From positions 332,421 through 396,420 of the forward strand of contig NZ_KB900614.1 of the NCBI RefSeq assembly GCF_000379065.1: DNA of 64,000 bases. Reading direction: 5' to 3'. A model generated the notes under the pieces. The model was not told where the DNA came from. It searched no databases and was given only the letters and a program-made list of their open reading frames with translations. Shown piece after piece: positions 34,584 through 45,696 of this stretch (position 1 is the first letter of the stretch; each line of letters opens with the position of its first letter). The stretch is from Salinispora mooreana (lineage in GTDB: Bacteria; Actinomycetota; Actinomycetes; Mycobacteriales; Micromonosporaceae). Position numbers and translations under genes: made by a program.

Positions 34584-34964
34584 TCAGAAGCCGAGGGCTT
34601 GGGCGCGGCGTTTGACCTCCCGGGCCTGATCGCCGGCCAGCGCCACGGCGGCGGTGCCGCCGGGCAGGGTGTCGTCGGGCTGATAGAGCCAGCGCAGGAT
34701 CTCTTCATCGTCGTAGCCGGCGTCGGTGAGGAGATTCAGCACCCCGGGTAGATGCTTGAGCGCCCCTCGGGTCGCCACCAGGTCCGCCGGCACCCGACGG
34801 GCACCGTCTCGGCGGACCGCGATCAGCTCCCGGTCCCGGATCATCTGGTGGACCTTGCTGATCGTCAGGTCAAGGCGCTCGGCGACAGCCGGCAGGGTCA
34901 GCCAGGCAGCCGGTTCGGCGGCAGGGCTCACGGCGGGCTCGCCAGCGGGAACGGAGTCGGTCAC
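34584..34964 (-). CDS. Rv2175c-like DNA-binding protein
   Basis: About 126 residues. An N-terminal Ala/Glu/Pro-rich tail precedes a winged helix-turn-helix (WLTLPAVAERLDLTISKVHQMIRDRELIAVRRDGARRVPADLVA). A C-terminal domain follows with GVLNLLTDAGYDDEEILRWLYQPDDTLPGG. This matches Rv2175c, a DNA-binding substrate of the kinase PknL in M. tuberculosis. Thr residues near the N-terminus of that protein are phosphorylated; here Thr2 and Ser4 of MTDSV are the nearest candidates. The gene is divergent from the kinase gene, the same pairing. The GTG start at 34964 has only a weak ribosome site. Confidence 0.85.
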   Translation of the reverse strand: MTDSVPAGEPAVSPAAEPAAWLTLPAVAERLDLTISKVHQMIRDRELIAVRRDGARRVPADLVATRGALKHLPGVLNLLTDAGYDDEEILRWLYQPDDTLPGGTAAVALAGDQAREVKRRAQALGF

Positions 34965-35136
34965 CCAACCACCCTGCCACGCCGCCCCGACATCGAGCGA
35001 GGGCCCCCACGGCACTGGATCAGTGCCGTCGCGCCCCGACCGGAACTGCGAAAACGGCCGTCCGGTTGGGTCACCGGATTCAAAACGTCACTGCCGGCCT
35101 GTAGCATCGGTGCCCAACCACCTACCCCTGGACACA

Positions 35137-35142
35137 TAGACT
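35137..35142 (+). promoter_or_regulatory. -10 hexamer TAGACT of the PASTA kinase gene
   Basis: TAGACT is followed by an eight-base spacer and the ATG at 35151, and no Shine-Dalgarno is present, so the mRNA is probably leaderless. Confidence 0.5.
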
Positions 35143-35150
35143 CCCTGCCG

Positions 35151-37121
35151 ATGGACACACAGGTCGCCGACACGTTGCTGGGCTCACTGATCGATGGGCG
35201 CTACCGCATTCGCGGTCGGGTCGCCCGGGGTGGCATGGCGACTGTATACACCGCAACCGACGAACGCCTCGATCGCACCGTCGCAGTTAAGATCATCCAC
35301 CCTGCGCCGAGCCCGGAGGCCCAGGGGCAACCAGCGGGCTTCGTGGAACGTTTCGCCGACGAGGCGAAGACCATCGCCCGACTGACCCACCCCAACGTCG
35401 TCGCGGTCTACGACCAGGGCATCTACGCCGACCGGCCATACCTGGTCATGGAGTACGTACGCGGTCGCACGCTGCGCGACGTGCTCGCCGAACGGCACCG
35501 GCTCAACCCCGACGAGGCGCTCGCGATCACCGAACAGATGCTCGCCGCGATCGCCGCCGCGCACCGGGCCGGGCTCGTCCACCGGGACGTCAAGCCAGAG
35601 AACGTGCTGGTCGCCGAGGCACCGACCGGAGGTGCGGCCAACCTGGTCGACAGCGTGGTCAAGGTCGCCGATTTCGGATTGGCCCAGGCGGTGGAGGCGA
35701 GCGCCGACGACGCACAGGCCGACCAGTTGATGGCCACGATCGCCTATGTCGCACCGGAGCTGGTGACCGACGGGCACGCCGACCCGCGCACTGACGTGTA
35801 TTCGGCGGGCATCGTGCTGTTCGAGATGCTCACCGGCCGCGTGCCGTACGAGGGCCATCGCCCGGTCGACGTGGCCTGGCAGCATGTGCGACAGGATGTG
35901 CCGGCACCGTCGACCCTGGTGCCAGGACTCCCGAAGATCCTCGACGACCTGGTCATCCGCGCTACCCGGCGCGATCCCGCTGCCCGCCCAGCCGACGCCG
36001 GTGCGCTGCTCGCCCAGGTGCAGGTGGCTCGGGAGGGGTTGGGCAACCCGAATACCCACACCACGGTGCTGCCTCGGGTGACCGAGAAGCCCCCGGTGAG
36101 CGAGCCGACCATGGTGGTCGCGGCCGTACAGCCGGCGCAGCGCCCCGCCTGGGCCCGGTTGCCCGAGGAGGCCCCACGGGGCGGCCGACGGCGGGCGGCC
36201 GACAACGAGAGTGTCAAGTCGCTGCCCGGTCGGCTCATGGGTGAGCAGCGCGGCCGGCTTGCGGTGGCTGCCGTCGTCGTGATGCTGGGGCTGATCGCCG
36301 CGGTGGGCGGCTGGTGGGTCGGGGTCGGCCGCTACACGCAGGCCCCAGAGTTGGTGAGCCTGGACCAGGCCACCGCGGAAGCGCAGGCGAAGCGGGCCGG
36401 TCTGGTCCCCCAATACACCGACCCGCGCCACGACGACCAGATACCGAAGGACGCCGTCCTGTCCCAGGATCCGGCCTCCGCGTCCCGCATCGCGAAGGGC
36501 GGCACGATCACCCTCACCCTCTCGCTGGGCCCCGAACAGTTCGCGGTGCCGGATGTCGTCGGCAAAGAGTTCGAGTTGGCCACGACCGACCTGACCGAGG
36601 CAGGCCTGAAGGTGGTCAAGGGTTCCACCCGCTACCACAACAGCCTGCCGGAGGGCATGGTCGTCGCCACCGACCCGAAGGCGGGCACCGAGGTCAGGCC
36701 CGGGCACGAGGTCACGGTAACTCTCAGCAAAGGCCGGGCACCGATCTCGGTGCCGAACCTGGTCGGCAAGCCCCTGGACGAGGCCCGTTCGATCCTGAAC
36801 CAGCTCGGGCTGGTACTCGTTGAGCCACCGACGGTGAAGGAATCCGACAAGCCCAAGAACGAGGTCATCGGGCAGAGTCCAGCCGACGGCGACGGCGTGG
36901 AGAAGGGGACGAAGGTCAGCCTGGAGGTGAGCCAGGGCCCACCACTGGTTGTCGTCCCCCGGGTGGTCGGCATGCCGTGCCAGCAGGCCAAGCAGGTGTT
37001 GGAGGGGCAGTCCTTCCCGGTCGCGGTGCAGTTCAACCAGAACGGCACCGTCCGGTTCCAGAGGCCCGGTGAGAACTCCCAGGTGCCGCCGGGTACCCAG
37101 ATCACCCTCGGCTGCCTGTGA
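35151..37121 (+). CDS. Transmembrane Ser/Thr protein kinase with PASTA domains (PknL position)
   Basis: 656 residues. The cytoplasmic kinase domain has RVARGGMATVY (Gly loop), catalytic Lys47, HRDVKPEN with Asp146, and DFG with Asp174. A linker leads to one membrane helix at about 367-389. Four extracellular PASTA repeats follow (about 394-460, 462-527, 528-596, 597-656), of the type that senses peptidoglycan fragments. By neighbourhood (Rv2175c-like gene, aroG) this is the PknL position, but PknL of M. tuberculosis, as I recall it, has no PASTA repeats, so the architecture is PknB-like. Its stop overlaps the endonuclease IV start. Confidence 0.93.
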   Translation: MDTQVADTLLGSLIDGRYRIRGRVARGGMATVYTATDERLDRTVAVKIIHPAPSPEAQGQPAGFVERFADEAKTIARLTHPNVVAVYDQGIYADRPYLVMEYVRGRTLRDVLAERHRLNPDEALAITEQMLAAIAAAHRAGLVHRDVKPENVLVAEAPTGGAANLVDSVVKVADFGLAQAVEASADDAQADQLMATIAYVAPELVTDGHADPRTDVYSAGIVLFEMLTGRVPYEGHRPVDVAWQHVRQDVPAPSTLVPGLPKILDDLVIRATRRDPAARPADAGALLAQVQVAREGLGNPNTHTTVLPRVTEKPPVSEPTMVVAAVQPAQRPAWARLPEEAPRGGRRRAADNESVKSLPGRLMGEQRGRLAVAAVVVMLGLIAAVGGWWVGVGRYTQAPELVSLDQATAEAQAKRAGLVPQYTDPRHDDQIPKDAVLSQDPASASRIAKGGTITLTLSLGPEQFAVPDVVGKEFELATTDLTEAGLKVVKGSTRYHNSLPEGMVVATDPKAGTEVRPGHEVTVTLSKGRAPISVPNLVGKPLDEARSILNQLGLVLVEPPTVKESDKPKNEVIGQSPADGDGVEKGTKVSLEVSQGPPLVVVPRVVGMPCQQAKQVLEGQSFPVAVQFNQNGTVRFQRPGENSQVPPGTQITLGCL

Positions 37122-37981
37122 TGGCGACGACGCGACCGGTCGGTGCACACACACCGACCAGCGGCGGGCTGGCGAAAGCCGCCCTGCCCTATCTGGATGC
37201 GACGGGCGCCGAGGTTGCCCAGGTCTACGTCTCCAATTCGCGAGGCTGGGCCCTGCCGCCCGGCAACCCGGCGCAGGACGCACTGTTTCGCGACGGCTGC
37301 GCCGAGCGCGGCGTCCCGGCATTCATCCACGCGTCCCTACTGGTCAACCTCGGCTCGCCCACGGCGGCGACGGTGGAGAGATCAGGGCTGACGCTGGCGC
37401 ATGCGCTACGCCGAGGGGCGGCGATCGGCGCCCAGGGGGTGGTGTTCCACGTCGGCAGCGCGGTTGACGCCGGATACACCGACACGGCGATGCGCCAGGT
37501 CCGGGAAGTACTCCTTCCACTGCTGGACACCGCCGGTGACGCGGACGGGCCAATGCTGCTGGTCGAACCGAGCGCCGGCGGCGGACGCTCGCTCGCCGCC
37601 CGGGTAGAACAGCTCGGCCCCTACCTGGACGCGGTTGACCGACACCCGTGGCTCGGTGTCTGCTTCGACACCTGCCATGCCTGGGCTGCCGGGCACGACC
37701 TTGCCGTCGAAGGTGGCATGACCGCCACGCTCGACACGCTGGTGAACACCGTGGGGGCGGACCGGCTTCGGCTGGTGCACGCCAACGACTCGAAGGACCT
37801 CTGCGGCTCCACCCGGGACCGACACGAGAACATCGGCAAGGGCGCCATCGGGGAGCCCGCCTTCGCCGAGCTGATGCGCCACCCGGCGACCTCTGGGATA
37901 CCGATGGTGGTGGAGACCCCAACCGAGAAGCACGTAGGCCACGCCAGCGACGTGGCCGTTCTCAAGCGACTACGTACCTGA
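37121..37981 (+). CDS. nfo: Endonuclease IV (deoxyribonuclease IV), AP endonuclease
   Basis: A 286-residue TIM-barrel AP endonuclease for base excision repair. Zn-site motifs are VGAHTPTSGGL, VVFHVGS, LLVEPSAGGG, GVCFDTCHAWAAGHD, RLVHANDSKD, RDRHENIGKGAIG and MVVETPTEKH. The start is the ATG overlapping the kinase stop (TGATG); a GTG one codon earlier is equally possible. Translational coupling to a Ser/Thr kinase is a matter of gene packing rather than evident function. The stop lies inside a hairpin shared with ltaE. Confidence 0.93.
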   Translation: MATTRPVGAHTPTSGGLAKAALPYLDATGAEVAQVYVSNSRGWALPPGNPAQDALFRDGCAERGVPAFIHASLLVNLGSPTAATVERSGLTLAHALRRGAAIGAQGVVFHVGSAVDAGYTDTAMRQVREVLLPLLDTAGDADGPMLLVEPSAGGGRSLAARVEQLGPYLDAVDRHPWLGVCFDTCHAWAAGHDLAVEGGMTATLDTLVNTVGADRLRLVHANDSKDLCGSTRDRHENIGKGAIGEPAFAELMRHPATSGIPMVVETPTEKHVGHASDVAVLKRLRT

Positions 37982-38007
37982 CCGGTCCGCTGTGCGGATC
38001 AGGTACG
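37973..38007. terminator. Compact bidirectional terminator containing both stop codons
   Basis: CGTACCTGA (37973-37981) and TCAGGTACG (37999-38007) are perfect complements. An inner TCCGC/GCGGA stem (37986-37990 and 37994-37998) carries a three-base loop. The arms include the nfo stop and the ltaE stop, only 17 bases apart. Confidence 0.7.
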
Positions 38008-39018
38008 CAGGGCACGGGTGAGGACGTCGATCGCGCGGTTGATCGCCGCATCGTCCACACCGAGATGGGTGACCAGGCGGGCGGTACGCGGACCGAGCAC
38101 ACTGACCAGCACCCCTTCCGCACGGGCCGCGGCCGCGAAGGTGTGGGCGTCCATCGGTGTCTTGGTGAGATCCAACGGGACCAGGTTGGTGCGCACCTCG
38201 GCCGCCAAGACGCCGAACGGCGCAACCGCATCGGCGAGCCGGGCCGCCTTCGCGTGATCCTCGGCGAGCCGCTGCACCTGGTTTGCCAGGGCGTACCGAC
38301 CGGCAGCGGCGAGGATCCCGACCTGCCGCATACCGCCGCCCATCCGCTTCCGGATGAACCGAGCTCGTTCGATCTTGTCGGCACTGCCTACCACCAGTGA
38401 GCCGGCCGGCGCACCGAGCCCCTTGGAGAGGCAGACCGACAGGGTGTCGAAGAGCATGCCGTAAGTGGCCAGCGGCACCCCGTCGGCGACGTGCGCGTGC
38501 CAGATTCGAGCACCGTCGCAGTGCACCGCGACCTGAGCGTCATCGGCAACCCGCCGTAGCTCACGCAGAGCCGCCAGCGGGATCACCCCACCTCCGCCCC
38601 GGTTGTGCGTCTGCTCCACGGCCACAGCCCGGGTGGGCACCGCGAAGTAGCCGTCGGGCCGAATCATGCTGGCGACCACGTCGGGGTCGACCGCCGCGCC
38701 GACCGCCGGCCAGGTCCGCGACGAAATGCCGCCGTACGTGGCAGCCGCACCGAGCTCATACGTCACCACATGCGCGTCCGCGTCGCAGAGCAGTTCGCCG
38801 CCGGGCGGCACCACCAACTGCAGCGCAATCTGGTTGGCCATCGTCCCAGTCGGGCAGAACAGCGCCGCCTCGTGGCCGAAGAGCGCCGCAACCTCAGTTT
38901 CGAGAGCGTTGGCCGTAGGGTCCTCGCCGTACACGTCGTCGCCCACCTCGGCGACGGCCATCGCCTCCCGCATCCCCGCGGTCGGGCGGGTGACGGTATC
39001 CGAGCGCAGATCGATCAT
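37999..39018 (-). CDS. ltaE: Low-specificity L-threonine aldolase
   Basis: A 339-residue PLP enzyme that cleaves threonine or allo-threonine to glycine and acetaldehyde. It begins [20 protein letters not shown], the family N-terminus. The cofactor Lys is in [13 protein letters not shown], and [10 protein letters not shown] near 150-160 contacts PLP. The ATG at 39018 sits behind GAGGAGTGAGGA. It lies 79 bases downstream of aroG on the same strand with a repeat in between. A longer in-frame reading to 39105 translates the repeat and is rejected. Confidence 0.93.
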   Translation of the reverse strand: MIDLRSDTVTRPTAGMREAMAVAEVGDDVYGEDPTANALETEVAALFGHEAALFCPTGTMANQIALQLVVPPGGELLCDADAHVVTYELGAAATYGGISSRTWPAVGAAVDPDVVASMIRPDGYFAVPTRAVAVEQTHNRGGGGVIPLAALRELRRVADDAQVAVHCDGARIWHAHVADGVPLATYGMLFDTLSVCLSKGLGAPAGSLVVGSADKIERARFIRKRMGGGMRQVGILAAAGRYALANQVQRLAEDHAKAARLADAVAPFGVLAAEVRTNLVPLDLTKTPMDAHTFAAAARAEGVLVSVLGPRTARLVTHLGVDDAAINRAIDVLTRALRT

Positions 39019-39024
39019 GATGTC

Positions 39025-39045
39025 CTCACTCCTCGCGTCAGCCAC
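39025..39045 (-). repeat. 21-base direct repeat, copy A, upstream of ltaE
   Basis: CTCACTCCTCGCGTCAGCCA plus C on the plus strand, identical to 39085-39105 sixty bases away. On the minus strand it reads through GTGGCTGACGCGAGGAGTGAG and supplies the GAGGAG ribosome site of ltaE. The copy at 39085 covers the aroG stop. Confidence 0.8.
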
Positions 39046-39065
39046 AATCGTCCCATTCCGGCCGC

Positions 39066-39084
39066 CGACTGCGGGGCTCGCAAG

Positions 39085-39096
<12 letters not shown>
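39066..39096 (-). repeat. 31-base dispersed repeat, copy 1 (between aroG and ltaE)
   Basis: On the minus strand it begins GCGAGGAGTGAGCTTGCGAG and ends CCCCGCAGTCG. An identical 31-base copy is at 61819-61849. Both lie directly after a stop codon and before the next co-directional gene, and both carry GAGGAG. Confidence 0.9.
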
Positions 39097-41117
<2,021 letters not shown>

Positions 41118-41189
41118 GCCACCTCCGAACGCCATGACTCTGACCGTCGACGGGCGAGTCTGTCACATCAGTCGATGCGCTGGTCCAAC

Positions 41190-41239
41190 CGACACGGGCG
41201 GGGAAGCAGCGATCCGTGGCTCCTCTCCCGCCCGTGTCG
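41190..41239 (-). terminator. Terminator downstream of the chitinase gene
   Basis: CGACACGGGCGGG (41190-41202) and CCCGCCCGTGTCG (41227-41239) form a perfect 13-bp stem with a 24-base loop, 21 bases past the chitinase stop. Confidence 0.75.
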
Positions 41240-41260
41240 AGCGCGTGTCAGCCCCGGGTG

Positions 41261-42889
<1,629 letters not shown>

Positions 42890-42907
42890 GTCACACTCCT
42901 CAAATAG

Positions 42908-42924
42908 TTAGGAAACTTTTTTAA
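42908..42924. promoter_or_regulatory. Imperfect palindrome TTAGGAAACTTTTTTAA upstream of chitinase
   Basis: The two halves match as reverse complements except at two positions. The site lies 19 bases upstream of the chitinase ATG, overlapping where a repressor would block transcription or translation. No regulator is assigned. Confidence 0.35.
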
Positions 42925-43460
42925 TGATTACGAGACGTTACTCAGAGACCGCAAATTCGTCAAGAAGTTCACACACATCGCAACGGAAAGCTCCGGACAA
43001 TACCGAAGAACCCGTCACGCACCTGTTGATCGCAATTCCGACGCCACCGCAGAACACGTATGAAATAAATAAAGATATATGACTGAAAAACACTTTTACT
43101 CCAGAAACACCCGACCCCGAAGCAGACACCCGGAGGCACATGCCGTAGGCCGCCCGATGCTCACCGCCCGACCGAACGCTGGACCCGACAACCTTCATCG
43201 GCTACGGCCACGTTGGACGCACGGAACGACGATCAGCTCGAATGACCAGCAGTCGCGCAGCTCAGCAGCGCCTGCGGAGTGACCCGAAGACACCCGACAC
43301 CGCCCGCTCGTGCGCGCACCCGCCACCGGCCGATTCCCCACGGTGACGGCCAGCAGGGACTCACCTTCCCGCCGCACCCACCGGGAGTCCTTTCGCAGGT
43401 ACGCTGCAGTTTGGTTCGCAGTAGAGCGACTGGTAAAGTCCAGTTTTACTGGGTGGCTAT

Positions 43461-43496
43461 TCACGGCGGTCGCGATGATCACGGTGGTCGCGGTGT
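43461..43496. repeat. Tandem 18-base repeat upstream of lacI
   Basis: Two adjacent 18-base units (43461-43478 and 43479-43496) agree at 15 of 18 positions: TCACGGCGGTCGCGATGA then TCACGGTGGTCGCGGTGT. They run directly into the palindrome at 43491-43520. Confidence 0.65.
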
Positions 43497-43520
43497 GTCA
43501 CGTGGTCACGTGACACACCG
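43491..43520. promoter_or_regulatory. 30-base perfect palindrome upstream of lacI
   Basis: Arms 43491-43504 (CGGTGTGTCACGTG) and 43507-43520 (CACGTGACACACCG) are exact complements with a two-base centre. It lies 106 bases before the lacI start and is a strong candidate operator. It differs from the GACAACGTTGTC sites at 50131 and 50325, so a different regulator may bind. Confidence 0.6.
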
Positions 43521-43626
43521 AAAGGCCGAAAACACATTTTCCGGGCCCATGCACGGCAGCTCGACCCAGCGGAACACTTTCGGACCAGCCCACCGATCCG
43601 GCGACACGGGCCGACAAGGACGGCGC

Positions 43627-44643
43627 ATGCTGCATCACCCGGCCACACCACCCCCGCCTCGACGGCCCACGATGGTGGATGTCGCGCGACATGCCGGTGT
43701 GAGTCTCAAGACCGTCTCCCGCGTCGTCAACAACGAACCAGCCGTCGGCCCCGAACTTGCCGGACGAGTAATGACTGCAATCTCCGAGTTGGGCTTCCGG
43801 CCCAACGGGATTGCCCGAAATCTCCGATCCCGGCAGCTCAGCGCGACGATCGGCCTACTCATTGAAGAAATCGCCAACCCGTTCTATGCGACGGTCGCGG
43901 GTGTCGCGGCGGAGATCGCGGCGGCGCACCAGACACTGCTGATCACCGCCTCTTCGGAGGAGGATCCGGACCGCGAACGCACGCTGTTGCTGGAGCTGGT
44001 CCAGCGCCGGGTGGACGGCCTGCTCGTGGTTCCGGCCGGAACAGATCACTCCTTTCTTCGGCGAGAGGTGGAATTAGGCCTTCCGGCGGTGTTTCTCGAC
44101 CGGCCGCCAGGGCAGCTCCTCGCCGATGTGGTCCTGCTGGACAATCAAGGCGGAAGTCGCGCCGGAATCCGCTCACTACTCGACGCGGGGCACCGCCGGA
44201 TCGGCATAATGTTGGGTTCCTTGAACGTTTACACAATGCGTGAGCGACTGGCCGGCGTACAAGCCGAGTTGTCGGGTTCCGGAATCCCGTACGACGAGGC
44301 GTTGGTGCGGAGTGGAATAGAGGGCCCCGAGCAGGCCAGCCGGGCGGTGGCAGACATGTTCGGCCTCGCCGATCAGCCCACCGCCTTCTTCTGCGCCAAC
44401 AACCGCCTCACCCTCGGCGCGCTCCAGGAGTTGCATGGCCGAGGCAGCAGTGCGGCGTTGGTCGGTTTCGACGATTTTGAACTGTCCCATCTGATGCCCC
44501 GACCGTTGACCGTCATCGCCTACGACCAACGTGAACTGGCGCGGATCGCGACGGAACAACTGTTCGAACGCATCGGTGGGGACCGGTCGTGGCCGTCAAC
44601 CTCGGTCCTGCCGACGCAGCTGGTTCAACGGGGCCTGAACTGA
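43627..44643 (+). CDS. LacI-family transcriptional regulator (sugar locus)
   Basis: 338 residues. The LacI helix-turn-helix is TMVDVARHAGVSLKTVSRVVNNEPAVGPE at about 15-43, with the hinge helix LGFRPNGIARNLRSRQ. A periplasmic-binding-protein-like effector domain follows (ATIGLLIEEIANPFYATVAGVAAEIA, DGLLVVPAG, PAVFLDRPPG, LVGFDDFEL). The start ATG at 43627 has AAGGA upstream; a longer in-frame reading has no domain. It converges on the pfkB-to-binding-protein operon and is the only specific regulator in the locus, so it most likely binds the palindromes at 50131-50146 and 50325-50340. Confidence 0.92.
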   Translation: MLHHPATPPPPRRPTMVDVARHAGVSLKTVSRVVNNEPAVGPELAGRVMTAISELGFRPNGIARNLRSRQLSATIGLLIEEIANPFYATVAGVAAEIAAAHQTLLITASSEEDPDRERTLLLELVQRRVDGLLVVPAGTDHSFLRREVELGLPAVFLDRPPGQLLADVVLLDNQGGSRAGIRSLLDAGHRRIGIMLGSLNVYTMRERLAGVQAELSGSGIPYDEALVRSGIEGPEQASRAVADMFGLADQPTAFFCANNRLTLGALQELHGRGSSAALVGFDDFELSHLMPRPLTVIAYDQRELARIATEQLFERIGGDRSWPSTSVLPTQLVQRGLN

Positions 44644-44689
44644 GGCGGACACACCGCCGATCACCGCCCGGGACCCCACTGATCACCAT

Positions 44690-44717
44690 CCGGCGGCCCG
44701 GCCGACGCCTCCGCCGG
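44690..44717. terminator. Candidate terminator between lacI and pfkB
   Basis: CCGGCGG (44690-44696) and CCGCCGG (44711-44717) pair around a 14-base loop between the convergent lacI and pfkB genes. Confidence 0.4.
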
Positions 44718-44733
44718 CCGGACCCAGATCGCT

Positions 44734-45696
44734 CTACGTTGGCCCCGGGCGGAACGCCGCGACGGCATCGGCGAGCGTAGGTGGATCGGCACCCCGCCGG
44801 CCGCAGGTGAGCGCGGCGACGGTGCTGGCCTGGTGCAGCCCCTGGCGCCACTGGCTCGGGGTAACGGCAGCGAGACGGGCACCCGGCTGGTCACCGAGCG
44901 CGCCGAAGTCCGCGAGGGCGGCGAGCAGGCCGCCGGTGAACGCATCGCCCGCACCGACGGTATCGACCACCTCACCCCGCCGGGCTGACTGTCGGTACAT
45001 CGCCCCGTCCGGTGCCAGCAGACAACTGCCGTCAGCACCGCGCGTCACCACCGCGCAGGCCACCCCGGCTGCCCGCCACTCGGCCATGACCTGCTCGACA
45101 GTGCGGTCTGGGTAGAGCCAGTCAAGGTCCTCCTCGCTCGCCTTGACAATGTGCGCAGAGCGTATCTGTCGCTCGACCCGGCGCTGCTCCCCAACACGGT
45201 CGGGGACGATGGAGGGGCGCAGGTTGAGGTCGATCGACAGGGTGAGCGCCCCTCGGCCTCGCTCCCGGACGAAGAGATCCTCCACGACCGCCGCGCCCGG
45301 CGCCAGGGCAAGTGCCAGTGAGCCGGAGTGCAGGGCGATGAGCCAGGTGCCCGAGAGGTTCGGTAGCTCGGCCGTGGTCCACTGCCAGTCAGCGGTCCCA
45401 TCCAGGTAGCACTGATAGGTGGCCTGGCCGGAGCCGTCGAGTGTGGCGACCACCAGCGAGGTTGCCTCGACCGCAGAAACCGCCCAGGTCAGATCGACTC
45501 CGTTGGCGTGCAGGTGGCCACGGATCCGCTGGCCGAAGCCGTCGTTGCCGAGCCGGGCGAGCAGCCGGACGGGATGCTGGAGCCGGGCCAGGGTGAGCGC
45601 GACGTTGGCGGGTGAACCCCCGGGCACGGCGCGGTAGCCACCGGCCGTGTCCTCGGCGACCAGGTCGACCAGCGCCTCGCCAACAACTGCGATCAT
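44734..45696 (-). CDS. PfkB-family carbohydrate kinase, probable fructokinase
   Basis: A 320-residue ribokinase-fold kinase. The first PfkB signature region is VPGGSPANVALTLARLQHPVRLLARLGNDGFG. The second signature is VDTVGAGDAFTGGLLAAL with the catalytic Asp in GAGD. The ATG at 45696 has GGAGGTGAG upstream and overlaps the isomerase stop (ATGA). With a mannose-type isomerase directly before it, the simplest substrate is fructose, giving fructose-6-phosphate; sugar specificity cannot be read from the sequence alone. Confidence 0.88.
   Translation of the reverse strand: MIAVVGEALVDLVAEDTAGGYRAVPGGSPANVALTLARLQHPVRLLARLGNDGFGQRIRGHLHANGVDLTWAVSAVEATSLVVATLDGSGQATYQCYLDGTADWQWTTAELPNLSGTWLIALHSGSLALALAPGAAVVEDLFVRERGRGALTLSIDLNLRPSIVPDRVGEQRRVERQIRSAHIVKASEEDLDWLYPDRTVEQVMAEWRAAGVACAVVTRGADGSCLLAPDGAMYRQSARRGEVVDTVGAGDAFTGGLLAALADFGALGDQPGARLAAVTPSQWRQGLHQASTVAALTCGRRGADPPTLADAVAAFRPGPT

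Larger units (their letters stand above)
42890..43626. other. 737-base gene-free region between chitinase and lacI
   Basis: The half next to the chitinase (about 42890-43110) is distinctly AT-rich, with AAATAAATAAAGATATATGA at about 43063-43082. It contains the TTAGGAAA element at 42908-42924. The half next to lacI is GC-rich again and holds tandem 18-base repeats and a 30-base palindrome (43461-43520). An 86-codon ORF on the minus strand (42938-43198) has no recognisable features and is not called. Confidence 0.5.

Noticed and set aside
35184..37322. 712-codon open frame antisense to the PASTA kinase
   Set aside because: Very long antisense frames are common in GC-rich codon usage. It has no domain, is Arg/Gly/His-rich, and the kinase has all its motifs.
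42938..43198. 86-codon ORF upstream of the chitinase on the minus strand
   Set aside because: Low-GC, no ribosome site and no domain. It overlaps the likely promoter region. It could be a decayed gene but cannot be supported.
43279..43626. N-terminal extension of the LacI regulator
   Set aside because: The stretch is Arg/Pro/His-rich and covers a palindrome. The helix-turn-helix begins at the ATG at 43627 with a ribosome site.
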